A DNA stretch of 64,000 nucleotides from Pristionchus mayeri (Eukaryota > Nematoda > Chromadorea > Rhabditida > Neodiplogasteridae), in contig BTRK01000002.1 of the NCBI GenBank assembly GCA_036245805.1, positions 24,173,067 through 24,237,066 on the forward strand, given 5' to 3'. The stretch's first letter is position 1. Each line of letters begins with the position of its first letter. Of the stretch, positions 23,213 through 36,400 are shown in pieces. Made by a program: the position numbers and the translations under genes. The notes under the pieces are model-generated. The model did no database searches and was not told the DNA's origin. It was given only the letters and a program-made list of their open reading frames with translations.

Positions 23213-26200
23213 AAAAACCCACAAGAAATACAAACGTGGAACTTGGCGAATTCCGATTTCATCGTGCACATCTCGGCCACTATGTTGTAGCCTTCGATAA
23301 GGAAAGGCTGCAATTAAAATACTAAGGATCTTACATCCTTGACAGAACGAACCTTCCATTTTCTTCGCAGAAAAGTCATCTCTTTCCGATCCTGATTGCT
23401 GCAAGGGGATGGATATCCATGCAGAGAGTGGGGGGAAGTTCTCTCCTCCACTTACCATCTCCATCCCATCATTCTCTCCATCTTCTCTTCTGCATTCGAC
23501 GAATAGACTCCCTGCAGGGAACACACTTCATCATTCAATCTCTCGAGTAGATCACTACATCACCCGACTCTCTGTGTGGTATAATTCGTGGTTAAAATGA
23601 AGAGTGTAAGTGTAAGATACGAGCTCCCCCTCCCCTTGTTCTCCCTTCCTGTTCCATCCTTTCCTCACCGTAATCGTTTTGACTGCTGGTTGGTAGTTGG
23701 ACACGTATTCGGATGCTCCTCTAATGGCCCAGCATTGATCGATCCCCGAGAAAGACTCAGAGGCCACATCCATCTTATCGAACTGAAATGGATGAATGAG
23801 AGAGATCAAAGATCATGGTCTCACATTGAATACGGCAGTAAGAGTCTCATTCATCATCTTGAATTCTTCTTCTGTATTCTTCTTCTTCTCGTCTCTTGCT
23901 GCACACAATCCGTACAGAATGTGCTGTCTGCCATTATTTGTTCGTATTCTCTTCTTCCCATCACTTATCTTCTCTCCTCCTTCAATTACCTGAATGTCCC
24001 ACATCGCACATCAGTCAACAGTGGTTCCGCCGGGTCCTCTTCGACCATCTAAAGTGGGCGGAGTCAACGAGAGAATGAAGACGGAGTCTCGTACCTTCCA
24101 GTACTTCGCCTTTATAGCCTCCGCTCTTCCCATATGATGAGCTGCATATTGAAGTACGATGGCTCTCATTGGGGACTGTAGTTCTTCCAATGGAAGATCA
24201 GCCATTCGAGCCATTTCCTGTAGATGAGAAGGGGTGATAGACAGTCTTCGTCTTTCCCATTCAACTTACATTCATCACATCGGGTGCCTCTGCCCAGATT
24301 AGCATTCGAACGACGAGGAAACGCATCCACGTATCCGTCGCATCTGCAATTTATTTCTCCGTTTGAATATCATCGCTTCTTTCTTTTCTGGTTTAATATA
24401 CTAATAATACAATGAATCCTTTCATTACTAGCTTTCCGTATGTGCTATAGATATGGGTTGCCTCTCTTTCCATTCTTTCCCTCACTCACTTTCGTTTTCT
24501 CTTCTATTGTACGTCAGTTCAGTGAGCATCGGAATGGCGAAGTCTACCACCATTTTCACGATTTTATCTTCAATATCCCTGCAATCAAATAATATTCGTA
24601 TCCATTCTATTCAGTTCTTATTCACGGATGGTGGGCATTCTCGATGAATTTCTCGTAGAGTATCTTCATGAATCGCCACATGTACTCTACAAAAGAATTC
24701 TCGTGCTATCGTACTCTCTACCATTTCCTCTACCGTAACCACTCACCCCACGCCACCCAATCATCCATCAGTTCCTTCGAGCAGTGCTTCCAGAGATTGA
24801 AGTATTGCTGTAGATTACCGAATGTTCGCGATGGGGGACGGTACGGTACTGAAAACATGCACGAGTAGATCGATGCTGCATAAATTGCCCCTCTTTCCTC
24901 CTCACCTCGAATTGGTCGTTCTCCAGTGGCGTATTCATTCATGGCTGTCAGATTTACTAGGATCGCCATTCGGGCCATCTTGGTATAATGCATGAATCTC
25001 TGAAATATTCACAAATTCCGATCGATAACCAATCCTATTCTGTATTTAAAAAGAGAGAATATGAGTGATAAAAAGCAGCCATCGTAAGAGCGATGTTTTC
25101 AGCAACCCTCCGATTTCCTCACCCCTTCGTGACGCAAGAATTTCCCATTGTCCCATTCCATCACTGACTCCGCACTAGGCACTTCTTCTCCTTTTATGGA
25201 GGAGATCCTTCTCTCCCATGCAGTCCTCGAGAGTAATTCCTTCTCCTTCGCTTCCGCAATCCATCTTTCAATGATGGCATTCATACGATCTTCTTGTCTC
25301 TTCTTATGAACACGTCGCTAAAAGACGCGATTTGTGCGCGATTTTTAATCTGCGCAAAAACTCACAGCAACAATGACGATGATGACAATGAGAATGAGGG
25401 AGAGGACAACTCCGCCCACTGCAAAGCCAATTGTCGCGCCCAGAGAGAGGGAAGTTTCGGCTGGCAAGGGAGCGGCTGTCGAAGAAACAATTTCTGCAAA
25501 AATAACTAGATATAAAATTGATCTCTACTCTTTATTGACCTTCATCGCAGAACACTTTCGAATTCTCTTCAATAGTTCTTTCCGCATCATCTGTGAACTT
25601 TCCTGTTATTAATGAACAAGTGACATTCCCGATTGATACTGTGTACTTGTGTGTATGATACCACCTCAAAGTATAAAGTGCACTTGCATAGGTAGTGTTT
25701 TGCAGAGCTCACTTTAATTGGCCATTTGGGCAATTTAGTTTAGTCCTTTCTGAATTGTAGTCGAAGTCACCGCAACGACGTTGTGATGGGCATTCAAGTG
25801 AATGATTGTTATACCTCCAGCAGTTTACTGAACAATTTTAGAATTATATTTTTCAGTTTGAGATAACTCAACAACGAACCAGGTTTGGCACACGAAGCAT
25901 GGGTAATTTGACGACCTTCTTGGGTGTACCAGGCAGATTCTCTGAGAGTATTCGAGCGATATACATTAATGGATGGTACTGTATCAACCTTCCAGTGTTC
26001 GAATTAGAATTATTTCTGCATTCAATCTTGCCCTTATACAACTCGTCATTTGGTAATCTCCACTTGTCATCGGGACACTAGGAACTAGCTGTACAGCAGC
26101 AATACTGCTACCCAAACTCACCGTCGCAAATTTGCAATCTTTGGTTACACTTGTGTGATTTGCATCTTCACATAAATCACATTGCACATTTTCTAGATTG

Positions 26201-29200
26201 CTGCACAGTGAGCAAACTGGAAGAAAGACCGATTTACACAAGAAGTTTACCGTCAACATACTTTTCTGGACACAGTGAACAGTTGCTTTTTTGTTTCTCT
26301 TAATTGAAATTCTCTCCTCTGGCAGGTTGTATCTCAGCTGCCCTCCGTTGCATTCCAATTCTTCTCCAACTTCGAGAAAGTCTGGTTTGGCTGCATCGTC
26401 AACTAAGACTCTGAATGGGATAATTCTGATGCTATCATTTCTATATTTTAGACAAAATTTTTAGCACTTTCTTTTGTTCCTAAAATAGAATATCGTGAAG
26501 ATACCTCATATACGATGATTCGTCGCAAATCAACTTATGAAATCCGGTCGTATCCACCTCAAATTTTCATGAAATTAACAGATAGATCGTGTTAATTTTA
26601 GGATTTTAAAAGAGTTTGTTTTTTTAATAGTTTTTTTCTGGTACCTGCTCGTGTACATGAATTATATAAGTAATCATACTGAGGCTGTTTTGGTTCATGG
26701 GCACGGCTCAGGATGAAAAAAATAGTTATAATATTGGGGTGTCCGGAAAGTTCGTATAATTTTTTGTTTTTATTTTTTATTCAATGCTTTACAATTCTCA
26801 GTGACCAATGTATGCCCCCTTCTTTCTCACTACCCCCCTCCAGCGATTGGGCAGGGTCTCGATTCCTCTCTTCCAGAATGCGGGTTTCTTCGAGACCGCC
26901 CAGTTCACGAAAGCCCTCACAACTTCATCTCGATTCTTGAACTTCTTTCCTTTGCAGAAGTCAGAGAGAGAGCGGAAGCAGTGGTAGTCGCATGGGGAGA
27001 GATCCGGGGAATACGGTGGATGGGGAATCCTCTCGATCTTCAGCTCGTCCATTTTCTTCTGGGTCATCTTCGCTCGATGTGGGCGAGCATTGTCCATCAG
27101 AAGAAGAATTTTGCCCTGGTTCAGGAGTCTGGGAGGGACTCTGATCACGACATCTTCCAGTTGTTCAGAGAAGAGGTCGGCATTGATGCTGGTGCCAGGG
27201 GCGAGGATCTCCCAGTAGATGGGACCGAGCACTGAGAAGAAGAAGCAGAGGAGTTCCTTCTTTCCGTGCTCTTCCTTCTTCAGGACGGGCGTGGGCTTCT
27301 CATCTGCATCCACCCATTGCAATCTCCTCACAGGGTTATCGTACGTGATCCACTTCTCATCTGTAGCGATGATGGAATTGACCCATCGAAGATTGGATCT
27401 ACGATGGAGTAATTCCCGACAGACTTGAACACGATTTTTCAGCTGTTCGGGGGAGAGGTCATGGGGAATCACTTGTGGGAGTTTCGGCTTCTTCCCAGAT
27501 CGATGGAGGATATCGGACACCGTTGATCTGGGAGTACCAGTATCCTTCTTCAACTCACGCACACTGGCCATGGGCTTGCGCTTCAGTGTGCGGAGAACGA
27601 GAGGCTGATCGAGGGAGGGAGGGCGTCCAGAGCGGGGTTGATCATCGAGACCAAACTCCCCTTTCTTGAAGCGGGAGAACCACTTATAGCAGAAGGGTAT
27701 GGAGGGGGCGTCAGCTCCTTCCGACTGGGCCAGGGCAGAGTGGGCCTCCTTCACGGATCGGCCAAGACGGTAGTAATGAAGTAAAACTTCTCGGAGGTAG
27801 AGATGGGAGTCCATCACAAGAATCAATGTAGCAACTAGGAGACTGATTAAATCCTCTCACTACTCAACGTCAGAATGATGCAATACATTGTTGACAAACA
27901 GATTGCGCAATCACTGCATTTGATCGCGAACTGACTTTTTTCCGAAGCATTGTACGAACTTTCCGGACACCCCAATATATTTGCCGTTTCCACACATAAA
28001 AAGCCAATCGCAAACAATAGGTTCACTCATTCGAGGCGTGATATTCGACCACTTTCTTTTCTAATTTTTCGGGGGGGGGGTGACAATTGCAAAAACGACA
28101 ATTGCACAACTCGTTGCCATTCGCTTGAGAGTAAGTCTCGGAATCTGGGAGTCGTATCATTGTACATAGTATGTGCTCCTCTACATTTGCATGTAGAACC
28201 AGGCGATCATGAGTTTTACTCTTCAACAACGACCAGGGGTTCATGGTCCAAAATTGAGATTTAGAGTAGAAAATTATGTCTAGATAAACACCAAATGCCG
28301 TAACCAATCGATACCCAATATACTAGGATACAGTCCATTTTGGCGTAATGGAATATCGACTGGTTACGGTACTCTCTGTTTATCTAGCCATTATTTTCAA
28401 CTCAAATTCTCAATTTTGGACCATGAACCCCTGGTCGTTGTTGAAGAGTAAAACTCATGATCGCCTGGTAACAATACTTCTACATGCAAATGTAGAGGAG
28501 CACATACTATGTACAATGATACGACTCCCAGGTTCCGAGACTTACTCTCAAGCGAACGGCAACGAGTTGTGCAATTGTCGTTTTTGCAATTGTCACCCCC
28601 CCCAATTTTTCAAATCAATTCTCATTTGAATTATGTATACAACAATGTTACCTTGTCGGCAATTATGAGCGGATCCGACAAATCAGGTGATGAAATGCCA
28701 TCGAAATTGCAATTGGTTGGCTCATACACTAATTCCCAGAACAAAGAATATTCAGTAGAATATGTAATGGTTTGACTTGATTTAGTCATAAACTCCAGTG
28801 AGGGTTTCTTCGCATTGGATGTGAATTTATCTTCAATCTGAAATCATCCATCGAAAAAACGCAATCAGTTATGAAAATATTCTGGAGTAATAAAAACCTT
28901 AGAATCATCTATTGTCTGAATCGTGAATGAACAAAAAATAATCTTGTTATTGTGACTCGAGCTGAAGCGATCTAAAATGAATTGATATCTCGTTATTTTA
29001 TAAGAAAATAGATTATATCTGTTACCAATAGTGAACATGGAATTTCCAGTCACACCACTCTCTTGGCATTTGAATTGCTCGGCTTCTTGCATTAACTTGA
29101 TTCCTTCTCTTGTTACATCTTGGGCATATTCACTTGCGTTTACTTGAATCATTATATGAAACTTTTTCGTCGTATACGACCTGAAAGTGTGGTCAATATC

Positions 29201-29886
29201 TACTGTTACGTAATTTTTTCAACAGTGTTAAAGTTCAAAGTAAACATTTAGATTTTAGAGATACCTCATCTGTAGAATTACATCGCAACCGTTAGAAACA
29301 ATGTCGCCAGAAGTGATACGAACAAGCTCATTTATACTTTCTGGTCCTGTTTTGCCTTCAACACACGATTCACGGACAAAGCATTTCTGAAACATTCATT
29401 TTTAAATCTTTCGGAAATTCTTAGTCCGTGAAGTTTAAATTCAGAACTGAAAACGCAGAACTGATTATGCTTATTTGATGATGGAAACTCGAGGAATTAA
29501 AATAAATCCTCTAATCACATAAGCACCGAGTCTGTCGTGCATCGATCCCAGTCGATGTAATGATCATATGGGAACGACGATACGAAGAACAACCAGAGAA
29601 GAGGAAGAAGGATACGCGTAATCTGAAAACAAGTCAGTTATCGATATTAAACCATCGAGACAATGCACTTTACGAAACTTCGCATACGCTGACTTTATCA
29701 CTGTATAAGAAAAACAGTTGCAACATTAGGTACCCCGTTCCTAGTCTATTCCTCAATCTTTACCGTTCCAACAAAGTGCCCAAAATATTGATTCAATATC
29801 CAAAGTGGACTGCGACCGTACCCCAAAGCAACCGTACAATATTTCGAACGTATTGCAAAATGTGGATCTGAATTTGAACGAACCAT
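23213..29886 (-). CDS. Receptor-like type I membrane protein, paralog B
   Basis: This is a tandem copy of the gene at 7559-22671. The signal-peptide exon lies near 29536-29625 (ITRILLPLLWLFFVSS), probably preceded by a Met-only exon at 29886. Ectodomain exons follow at about 29280-29390 (KCFVRESC..), 29030-29180, 28905-28980, 28650-28823, 26510-26565, 26240-26410, 26105-26220, 25850-26090 and 25650-25835. The exon pair near 26030 and 25930 is separated by an intron of about 47 bp whose phase is conserved in both paralogs. The membrane segment (GFAVGGVVLSLILIVIIVIV) lies near 25370-25470. The cytoplasmic part includes RRVHKKRQEDR, DDWVAWG, RFLVVRMLIWAEAPDVM and ILYGLCAARDEKKKN. It ends at a TAA (23213-23215) soon after TMKSEFAKFHVC, so the last roughly 90 residues of paralog A are missing. 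A mariner and a palindrome sit in the intron 26565-28650. I see no kinase, phosphatase or other known intracellular domain. Confidence 0.6.
26734..27975 (-). mobile_element. Intact mariner (Tc1/mariner) transposon
   Basis: The element is 1242 bp and flanked by TA on both sides (26732-26733 and 27976-27977). Its 27-bp inverted terminal repeats begin TTGGGGTGTCCGGAAAGTTC and differ at one position. The single open frame on the minus strand encodes a full-length transposase. All parts expected of a non-degraded copy are present. It is inserted in the same orientation as the host gene, in an intron of receptor paralog B. Confidence 0.95.
26798..27826 (-). CDS. mariner transposase, apparently intact (342 aa)
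   Basis: This is a cut-and-paste DDE/D transposase acting on the flanking inverted repeats. The N-terminal third contains paired helix-turn-helix DNA-binding regions (about residues 1-110), with the linker-like RSGRPPSLDQ near residue 65. The catalytic triad is complete: D in ATDEKW, D in LLMDNARPH and D in YSPDLSPCDYH. The second and third Asp are separated by 34 residues, the DD34D signature of the mariner family. The length matches the usual 340-350 aa, and no stop or frameshift interrupts it. An alternative start four codons downstream (MDSHLYLR) is equally plausible. The neighbouring inverted repeats are nearly perfect, so the copy may be recently mobile. Confidence 0.93.
   Translation of the reverse strand: MILVMDSHLYLREVLLHYYRLGRSVKEAHSALAQSEGADAPSIPFCYKWFSRFKKGEFGLDDQPRSGRPPSLDQPLVLRTLKRKPMASVRELKKDTGTPRSTVSDILHRSGKKPKLPQVIPHDLSPEQLKNRVQVCRELLHRRSNLRWVNSIIATDEKWITYDNPVRRLQWVDADEKPTPVLKKEEHGKKELLCFFFSVLGPIYWEILAPGTSINADLFSEQLEDVVIRVPPRLLNQGKILLLMDNARPHRAKMTQKKMDELKIERIPHPPYSPDLSPCDYHCFRSLSDFCKGKKFKNRDEVVRAFVNWAVSKKPAFWKRGIETLPNRWRGVVRKKGAYIGH
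28071..28609. repeat. 540-bp palindrome in intron of paralog B
   Basis: The left arm, 28071-28317, and right arm, 28350-28609, are near-perfect reverse complements around a roughly 30-bp spacer. The arms start and end with a G/C run of 9-10 bases followed by TGACAATTGCAAAAACGAC. There is no coding potential. It lies in the same intron as the mariner, about 100 bp from the mariner's right end. Confidence 0.8.
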
Positions 29887-30020
29887 TTCGACGTGAGCAT
29901 GTAGAATGGAGGAGAGGGAGAGGCGAAGAAACCACTTTCGATGAGAGGAAGAGAGAGAAATGAATGGAGGAGGAGAGGGAAGGGAGGGAAATGAACAATT
30001 CAATCAAATGCAAATGAGAG
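29873..30020 (-). promoter_or_regulatory. Duplicated leader/first-exon block, copy of paralog B
   Basis: This block is about 90 percent identical to 22658-22810. The candidate initiator ATG is at 29886-29884, followed at once by a GTTCGT donor. The signal-peptide exon begins about 260 bp downstream. The Pyr-rich coding strand suggests a 5' UTR or core promoter. Conservation between the paralogs across non-coding sequence is the main evidence. Confidence 0.5.
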
Positions 30021-30431
30021 CGTGATGAGGATCAAGAGAGTGATCAATGAATCTCAATCTAACAACCGATTAGCAATGAATATGCATGGAAGTTGCATTC
30101 GTGTTATACTTATAAACAAGTACAATGACTTCTAAATACACTATTATTTTCTCTTGATACGTTCAAATATGTTTATCAGGAAATACTCAAGAAACATCCA
30201 ATTTTGAGGAACACACGCAATATTGATTATGCTTATTTGATGATGTGATGGGAAAGTCGCGGGATACTGTACAATACGGCACTTAAGGAAGAAATCTCGA
30301 TCGGGAGCTAGACTGAGGGAGGGAGCACTTGCACGGAACGAATGGGATACACGTCATGGGGTGAACGTCACAGTGGGCAGAGATGACCGTAAGCTAGAAC
30401 CGGGAATTGGCCAGAACCGGAGAATGGGTGA
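30021..30431. other. Upstream region of paralog B and 3' flank of the GPCR
   Basis: Between the conserved leader block and the GPCR stop codon (30432-30434) I see AT-rich sequence and no coding potential. It must contain the promoter of paralog B and the 3' UTR of the GPCR. Confidence 0.4.
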
Positions 30432-33400
30432 TTAGCAGACGGTTCCTCGATCGGGCATCCAGATGGCGTCGCCGTTGACGATGAGAGGACGACCTTGATC
30501 GTTGAGACTGTGACGAATGACCGTAGAATGACCGTTGACTGCCGTGCCTGAGATTTCTAGTTTATGGATCTGGGTATGTCTTATTCCATCTGATACGACA
30601 TTGAAAAGGCGAAACGTCGTCGTACCATTGGTGCAATTGGAGAGATGGCTCTTGTGGGGTTCGCTCAGTTTGGGAGTGAGGGTGGGCGATCGATTCTCGG
30701 AAGGAGTCTGCATCGAAGGAGTGGTGAAACGACGATTGGGAGAGTACTGTAGACCGTTGTAATTGACGTCATTCGCGAGTACTGAGTGGTTCTGAAAGGG
30801 AATATTGAGATTACGGAATAAAGGATGCGAGTCCAGCAAAGCACATGCCATCGTGCACTTCATTTTCCGGAGCAGAATCATTCTCATTCTCTTTATCGTG
30901 CCTAGCTGCTTCATTCCCTTCGAGTCCTTCCGTTTAATGGGCAAAAATCCCATCGATGAGCTTTTCAATCCCCCAACTCCTCCCAACTCCCCCTCCTTTT
31001 AGCCCCATCGTTGGCTGTGAGATAATGGAGGCCAAAGCTCCCCGTGACACTGAATGAATGGCTGAATGAGTGAAGATGGGCGTCACAAATGAGCTTATTT
31101 TTACTCAGATTCCATTGTATTCGAAGGCTGCGAATAGCTCACAACAGCTTGATAGGATTAGGCGGAGACTTGTTTGAGGCGTCTTTCTCTCTACTACGGA
31201 GGAAACAGAAACATCCTGTTCGATATGGGTTCCTGGAACTACTTGAAAGACACGCTCGCAATTCTTTATTTTTTTGTGAGCCGTTGCTTGAACATTGCCA
31301 TTTTAAATTTCTCTTTTAAAATTACACTACACTCCACACGTATCTCCCCTGCCCACCTTGTGTCTGATTGCTCTGCTGGTGACGATGCTCCTCCTCCAGT
31401 TTCTCCACACGGAGAATTTATCGTGCACGGGCAGTCGCATAGTGATGCCTCGGACTCCGCAGCCGTAGACGATCACCAACTCCTTCCTACAATTTACTAT
31501 GTGATTTACCTGTGATTCAAGGAGAGAAGAGCACTAAATATTTTTTAAACGATAAATTTTTTCTGAAGTGTATCTATAAAAAACCGTGCCTGAATTCCTT
31601 TCCGAACACGATGTAGATGACGAAGTTGATGGAGGAATTGATGATGGCCAGGAAGTTGATCGCCTCTCGCGAAAACGTGTAGAAGGTTGCATAGTCCTCA
31701 AGGATATCTCGTTTACTAGAATATTGCAAACACTTCTATGAATGTTTTCAGATTTCTACCTTTCCAATCCCCTCTAATCTCCTTGTTCTCACCTGGAATA
31801 GAGTCTGTCCCATGATCTGCTCGAGGAAAGTGAGTACGAATCCCCAGAGATTGCAGACGAGGAAAATGCAGACGATGACGATGAGGACGATCGTCGCCTC
31901 CTTCGACTTCTCCTTCAACTCCGATCGACCATTCACGCGGTAGTGACCACTGAAAGAAAATTCATGATGAAGCACCGAAACAACCGTTATCTAAAGAAGT
32001 GCCTCTTCCCTTACCGTCAGCCTTTCCACAATCTATCCCTCAGTTCAGTTTAGTATATACTATGTGCTTTTCATCGATGAGAGACTAGCGTTGAATTTGT
32101 TTTCTTATCACGCTCCATGGGAAAGCGCGAGACTCGCACTCACAAATTCTCCCACCCTCAACCTAACTTTTGATGCCCCAATCTATCACGTGTAGCTGAG
32201 ATCATGGGACTCGCCTTCCCAAGTTTCCATTACTTCGTGAGAAACTAGAAACTGCCCTAGGAAATGGAAATTGCAACTTGTGCTTTGCTAACTCGCAGGG
32301 AGATGAGTCAAGGCATTCCGGGAACAGCGGAAATTCGATTTCCTAGGTCGGTTGTCATTTCCAGAGTGACTCGATTCCATGAAGAGTCGAGGGAAGCCGG
32401 AAGGGGACTCTCCCAGTTCGACTACTCTCTATGAGAAGCATGGCAAATGCAGACATTCTGCACTCCTCTTGTTTTTGTTTTCGTCTCCCTCACACAAAGG
32501 CGAACACGCGAACAAAGCCTATGCTTGCCCATTTGAATAAGTTATGAATGTATGGAAAACAATCTGGCCGATGGTCGGGGTTGTCGAAGTTGAACTTCTT
32601 GAGACTGCTCCTGATCGTGTAGGCGATGATGGCATTGAGGAAGAGGAGAGTGAGGAAGGGAAGGAACACCATCACTGCATTAGTCAGCCACAGGGAATAC
32701 ACCTGAACGGAACAGTTGCTTCACTGGGCAATCTTTATTTTTTGTTGTTTTCTATGTTATGTTTTCTCAGTGCGTAATGAAGGTGTCATTCAATATCTTC
32801 TCTACGTCAGGAAGAGTGTTATTCAGAAGCCGTTGATCATTGAACGTCAGTATGAATACAGCTCTGATTTGAAGCCCCACGTGGCATTTTCAGGTGTGCC
32901 TTCTCTTGTCTAAATGGCTTCCCATAGAGACCAGGAGCCAATAAGGGAACCAATGCAGTGGCGCACTTTCACTCGATTGTCTCTATTTCAAGAGTGGAAG
33001 CGAACCAATCACCGTAGTCTAATCTACTTCATCTCTAGTCACATCCAATCAAATGGAACTGTCTCAGACTGCCGAGCAAATTTGTGTAGAGTCTACAGAG
33101 ATTTCGGGAGAGTGATTTGTCTGAGGAACACTCCTCAAGGACTGTTTTCTGTCTAAATTCCGTACCGAAACTGAGTCGATTACGACCTATTCCAGAGAAA
33201 TTTTTTTCGTGAATTAGCCGTCGCCCGATTCTCTTCTCAGAATCCACTCAGAATTCGCGTGCCCTCATCAAATTGAGCTAAACTGCGTGAGCTCTGCCAT
33301 GCAGTTTAATATTCCCTAGGGAACGGGAAATTCAAGGAGTCTGAGAAGTTCAGGAGCACAAAAAATGACATTTACTTGAGTAGCCGGCAGATCAGGTTGC

Positions 33401-36400
33401 AGACTTGGAAAGAATAATCGGGCAGATTTCCCAGAAGGGAAGGGTCTCTTTGTTTGCGGATTGGCTAAGAAGGCACGAGGTGAATGCGTCATCCCTATGC
33501 AACTATGATGAGATGCACTATAAATTATGCGGAATATCGAATTAGTTAATCTGATTTGTGAAATTAAGTTATGTAATGGTGTCTTGCTCACCTGTTGATA
33601 GACGGGATTGCTGGCCAAATCGGACGGTGTCAGTCGATATGATTTCCAGTATTGACCCCCCGGGCAATCGGGATTCTCAGAGACCTGAAGGGTTCGCATC
33701 TCACTTCCTCTTTCTCTGCTCTTTCCCGATTCCCTCCGATCTAATCCGCTCAAAATAATTTGACGATTCGCATCCGCGTTGTTCTCAAAATTCTTTCGGA
33801 CCACCCCTGTACATCTAGCAAATCACACGAACCGGGAACAAATGTCGAGTCTTCCACTAATGATCACCTACTGATTCTTCTGGGAAAGCATCTTTACTTT
33901 CCCTGTAAATCATTCGGCTAGACTATTCGCTTGTTATCACATCAGATGCTCTAATTAGATCATGCAAGAAGGAAATAATGATAATCACTTGTTTTCCGCT
34001 TCTCTTATTCTGCGCATCGTCAACACTTCTAGACGCATTCTTGGAGGGGGGAATTATCTGCTAGACTCACTTCGAGCTCGAAGAATTTCGTTATGTTGAA
34101 GAGGATGGCGAAGGCTGTGACGGCTAGAATCGACTGAGCTGCGCCACCTGCAGAGAGAGAGAGAAGAATCAATGGGATCACCCGAATCAACCCATTTCCA
34201 TCTCCATCTCTTTGCCTGATTGGCAAGATTATGAGAATTTGAGAGAGATAAGTCCTATGTATGGATTCCCCTCATGGAATGACCTAAGCAAGCTGGAGTT
34301 TACTTCCTCAGGGAGGAAAAACTGCTCGGCATTAGGACTGATTGGACTGTCCCCTTCTTCCCCTCTGGGATCTTCTAATGAGATGGATCCATCCAGACTC
34401 CGAATCCGTGCGCCCTTTCTTGTCTACTAGGTAGGACGGACTGTAATCAATGCCGAATGACTCTCTTCTTCTACGTACTCTCTGGCTTTCTCTGACAGAC
34501 GGGAGAGTGGGAGAAAGAGAGAGCCCCTCGGTTTCAACCTTTGCTCAAAACAATTTAGGGCATGAGCTCTGTCAGACTCTTCGTCTTCAATCTCCCATTT
34601 CGAGTTCAAAACACCCTCAAATTCCCCCGGATGGATGGGCACGTGATTTCTGGCTCTCAAACGTGAGATCTCACTAATGAGCAAATAGGCAAAAACAGCT
34701 TTTTTGCCGGCTACAATCCGAGCCATTTTATATAGTGAGAACAAGTGCGTCAGGATTAACAAAGCCATTGGTCAGACTAATCACAACTCAGGACAATGAG
34801 ATAGTTGTGTAATGCGGCACGAGACGGGGGCTATAAAAGTCCTATTGTTGTCTATAAAAGTCCTCTTGTTTGTTGTGGTCGAAATGGAATGGCGTGCGTG
34901 CACGACGTCAATGCGAGAGTTCATACCACTAACAAGAGCATGCAAAGGTGAAGCATGATGGGATTTCGAAAATAGACTCTTCATTCCCACCTGGTGAGCA
35001 GTATCTCTTGTTGACTCGTGGATGGCAGACTGCGAAGTATCTCTCGATCGAGACCGTGACCGTGATGTAGACTGAGCCAGTCTGCGAGATGTGAGAGAGG
35101 GCGAAGGCGAATCTGCAGATACGGTCATCGTCCTTCTCCCCCTCGAACGAGAACCCTTTTAGTGCCCACTCTCTCTTCCGTCGTCGGAACCCGGTGTTTA
35201 TGGCATTTCTCCTTCTCGCTTTTAGCTTAGCTCCGCACTCATTCATTCTGCCTAATCTGACGAGAACTGAGAGGGGTTCCCTCCTCTAACTGAGTGGGAG
35301 GAAGAGGAAGAGGAAGAGACGCAATACGCACTTCATGGAGATTACCCAGAATGGCCATCGATCTCGAAAGGGTTCGAGACATCGAATGGGTACAGAAGAG
35401 ATTGTTGAGAATGAGGGAAGGGAAATCAACAGACAACTCTCTACATCACTCGATTAAGGGAAAGATGAGATAAGACCCTTTAGATTACCACGACCGGAAA
35501 CTGCGTGACTTGAGTGATTTCTAATGCGACTACTCACGATTCCCTGAAGAGTCTCTTTTTGAGTTGTCTGCTCTTCAACTATGTTTTCAGTCTAATTAGA
35601 GAAACAAAATCTTCATTCGGGTCATTTTCGTTTCCATGCCTCTATTCCCCTGACTGATGCAGTCCTTCTCACCTCAGGTAGGTCAGCCAAGCGATGTAGA
35701 GGTCGAAGTGCTGAGTGTACTCTATGATGTACTCCATCGCGTAGATGAAGAAGGCAGTGAGAAGGAGACACGAATCGAAGACAGCCAGGGCAGTCAGGTA
35801 CAGGTTGTTAGGGTTGCGCATCGCCGGCCTGCACGTTGATATTTGATCTTTGAACTCATTGCTCGATTCCTTTCGAAGAACTCGGTATGGGTTAGTCGAT
35901 CGGATGTTCGGCTCCTCTCTAGGATCGGGTATCTAATTTCGCAGGGGATCTCTTGTAAATATTTTCCCCCGCATTCCCAGGAACAAGTGATCATCGACAT
36001 ACTCCTTTCCTCTGATTCGTAAACATTGTACTTTTCTTTTCCGTCGACCAAAAGTTGAGTGAGCGGAGACTCCCATGGAAGCCTTTTCCTTCCCAGACAT
36101 TCCCCCCTTCGTCACTTACATTCTAAGGGGCACTAAATCACTCAAGATCGGCCAATTGGCAATGCGGTGAAGTACGAGTGGAAATGGGTTCGTTCCATTA
36201 CAGTCGAAGGGGGAGTGTGCAGTGATGTACAGTAGCGCCAGAAAGTTTGTAGACGATTTGTAATTTTGACATAACTTTCGCTACAGTTGATTTAGCAAGT
36301 TAGATGTTGGGGCGCTATGTAGCAAATCCATCGAGGAATACGATGCGCATATTGCGTCATCACTTGCAGCATCACTGATTGCGTAGTGATGACGCAATCG

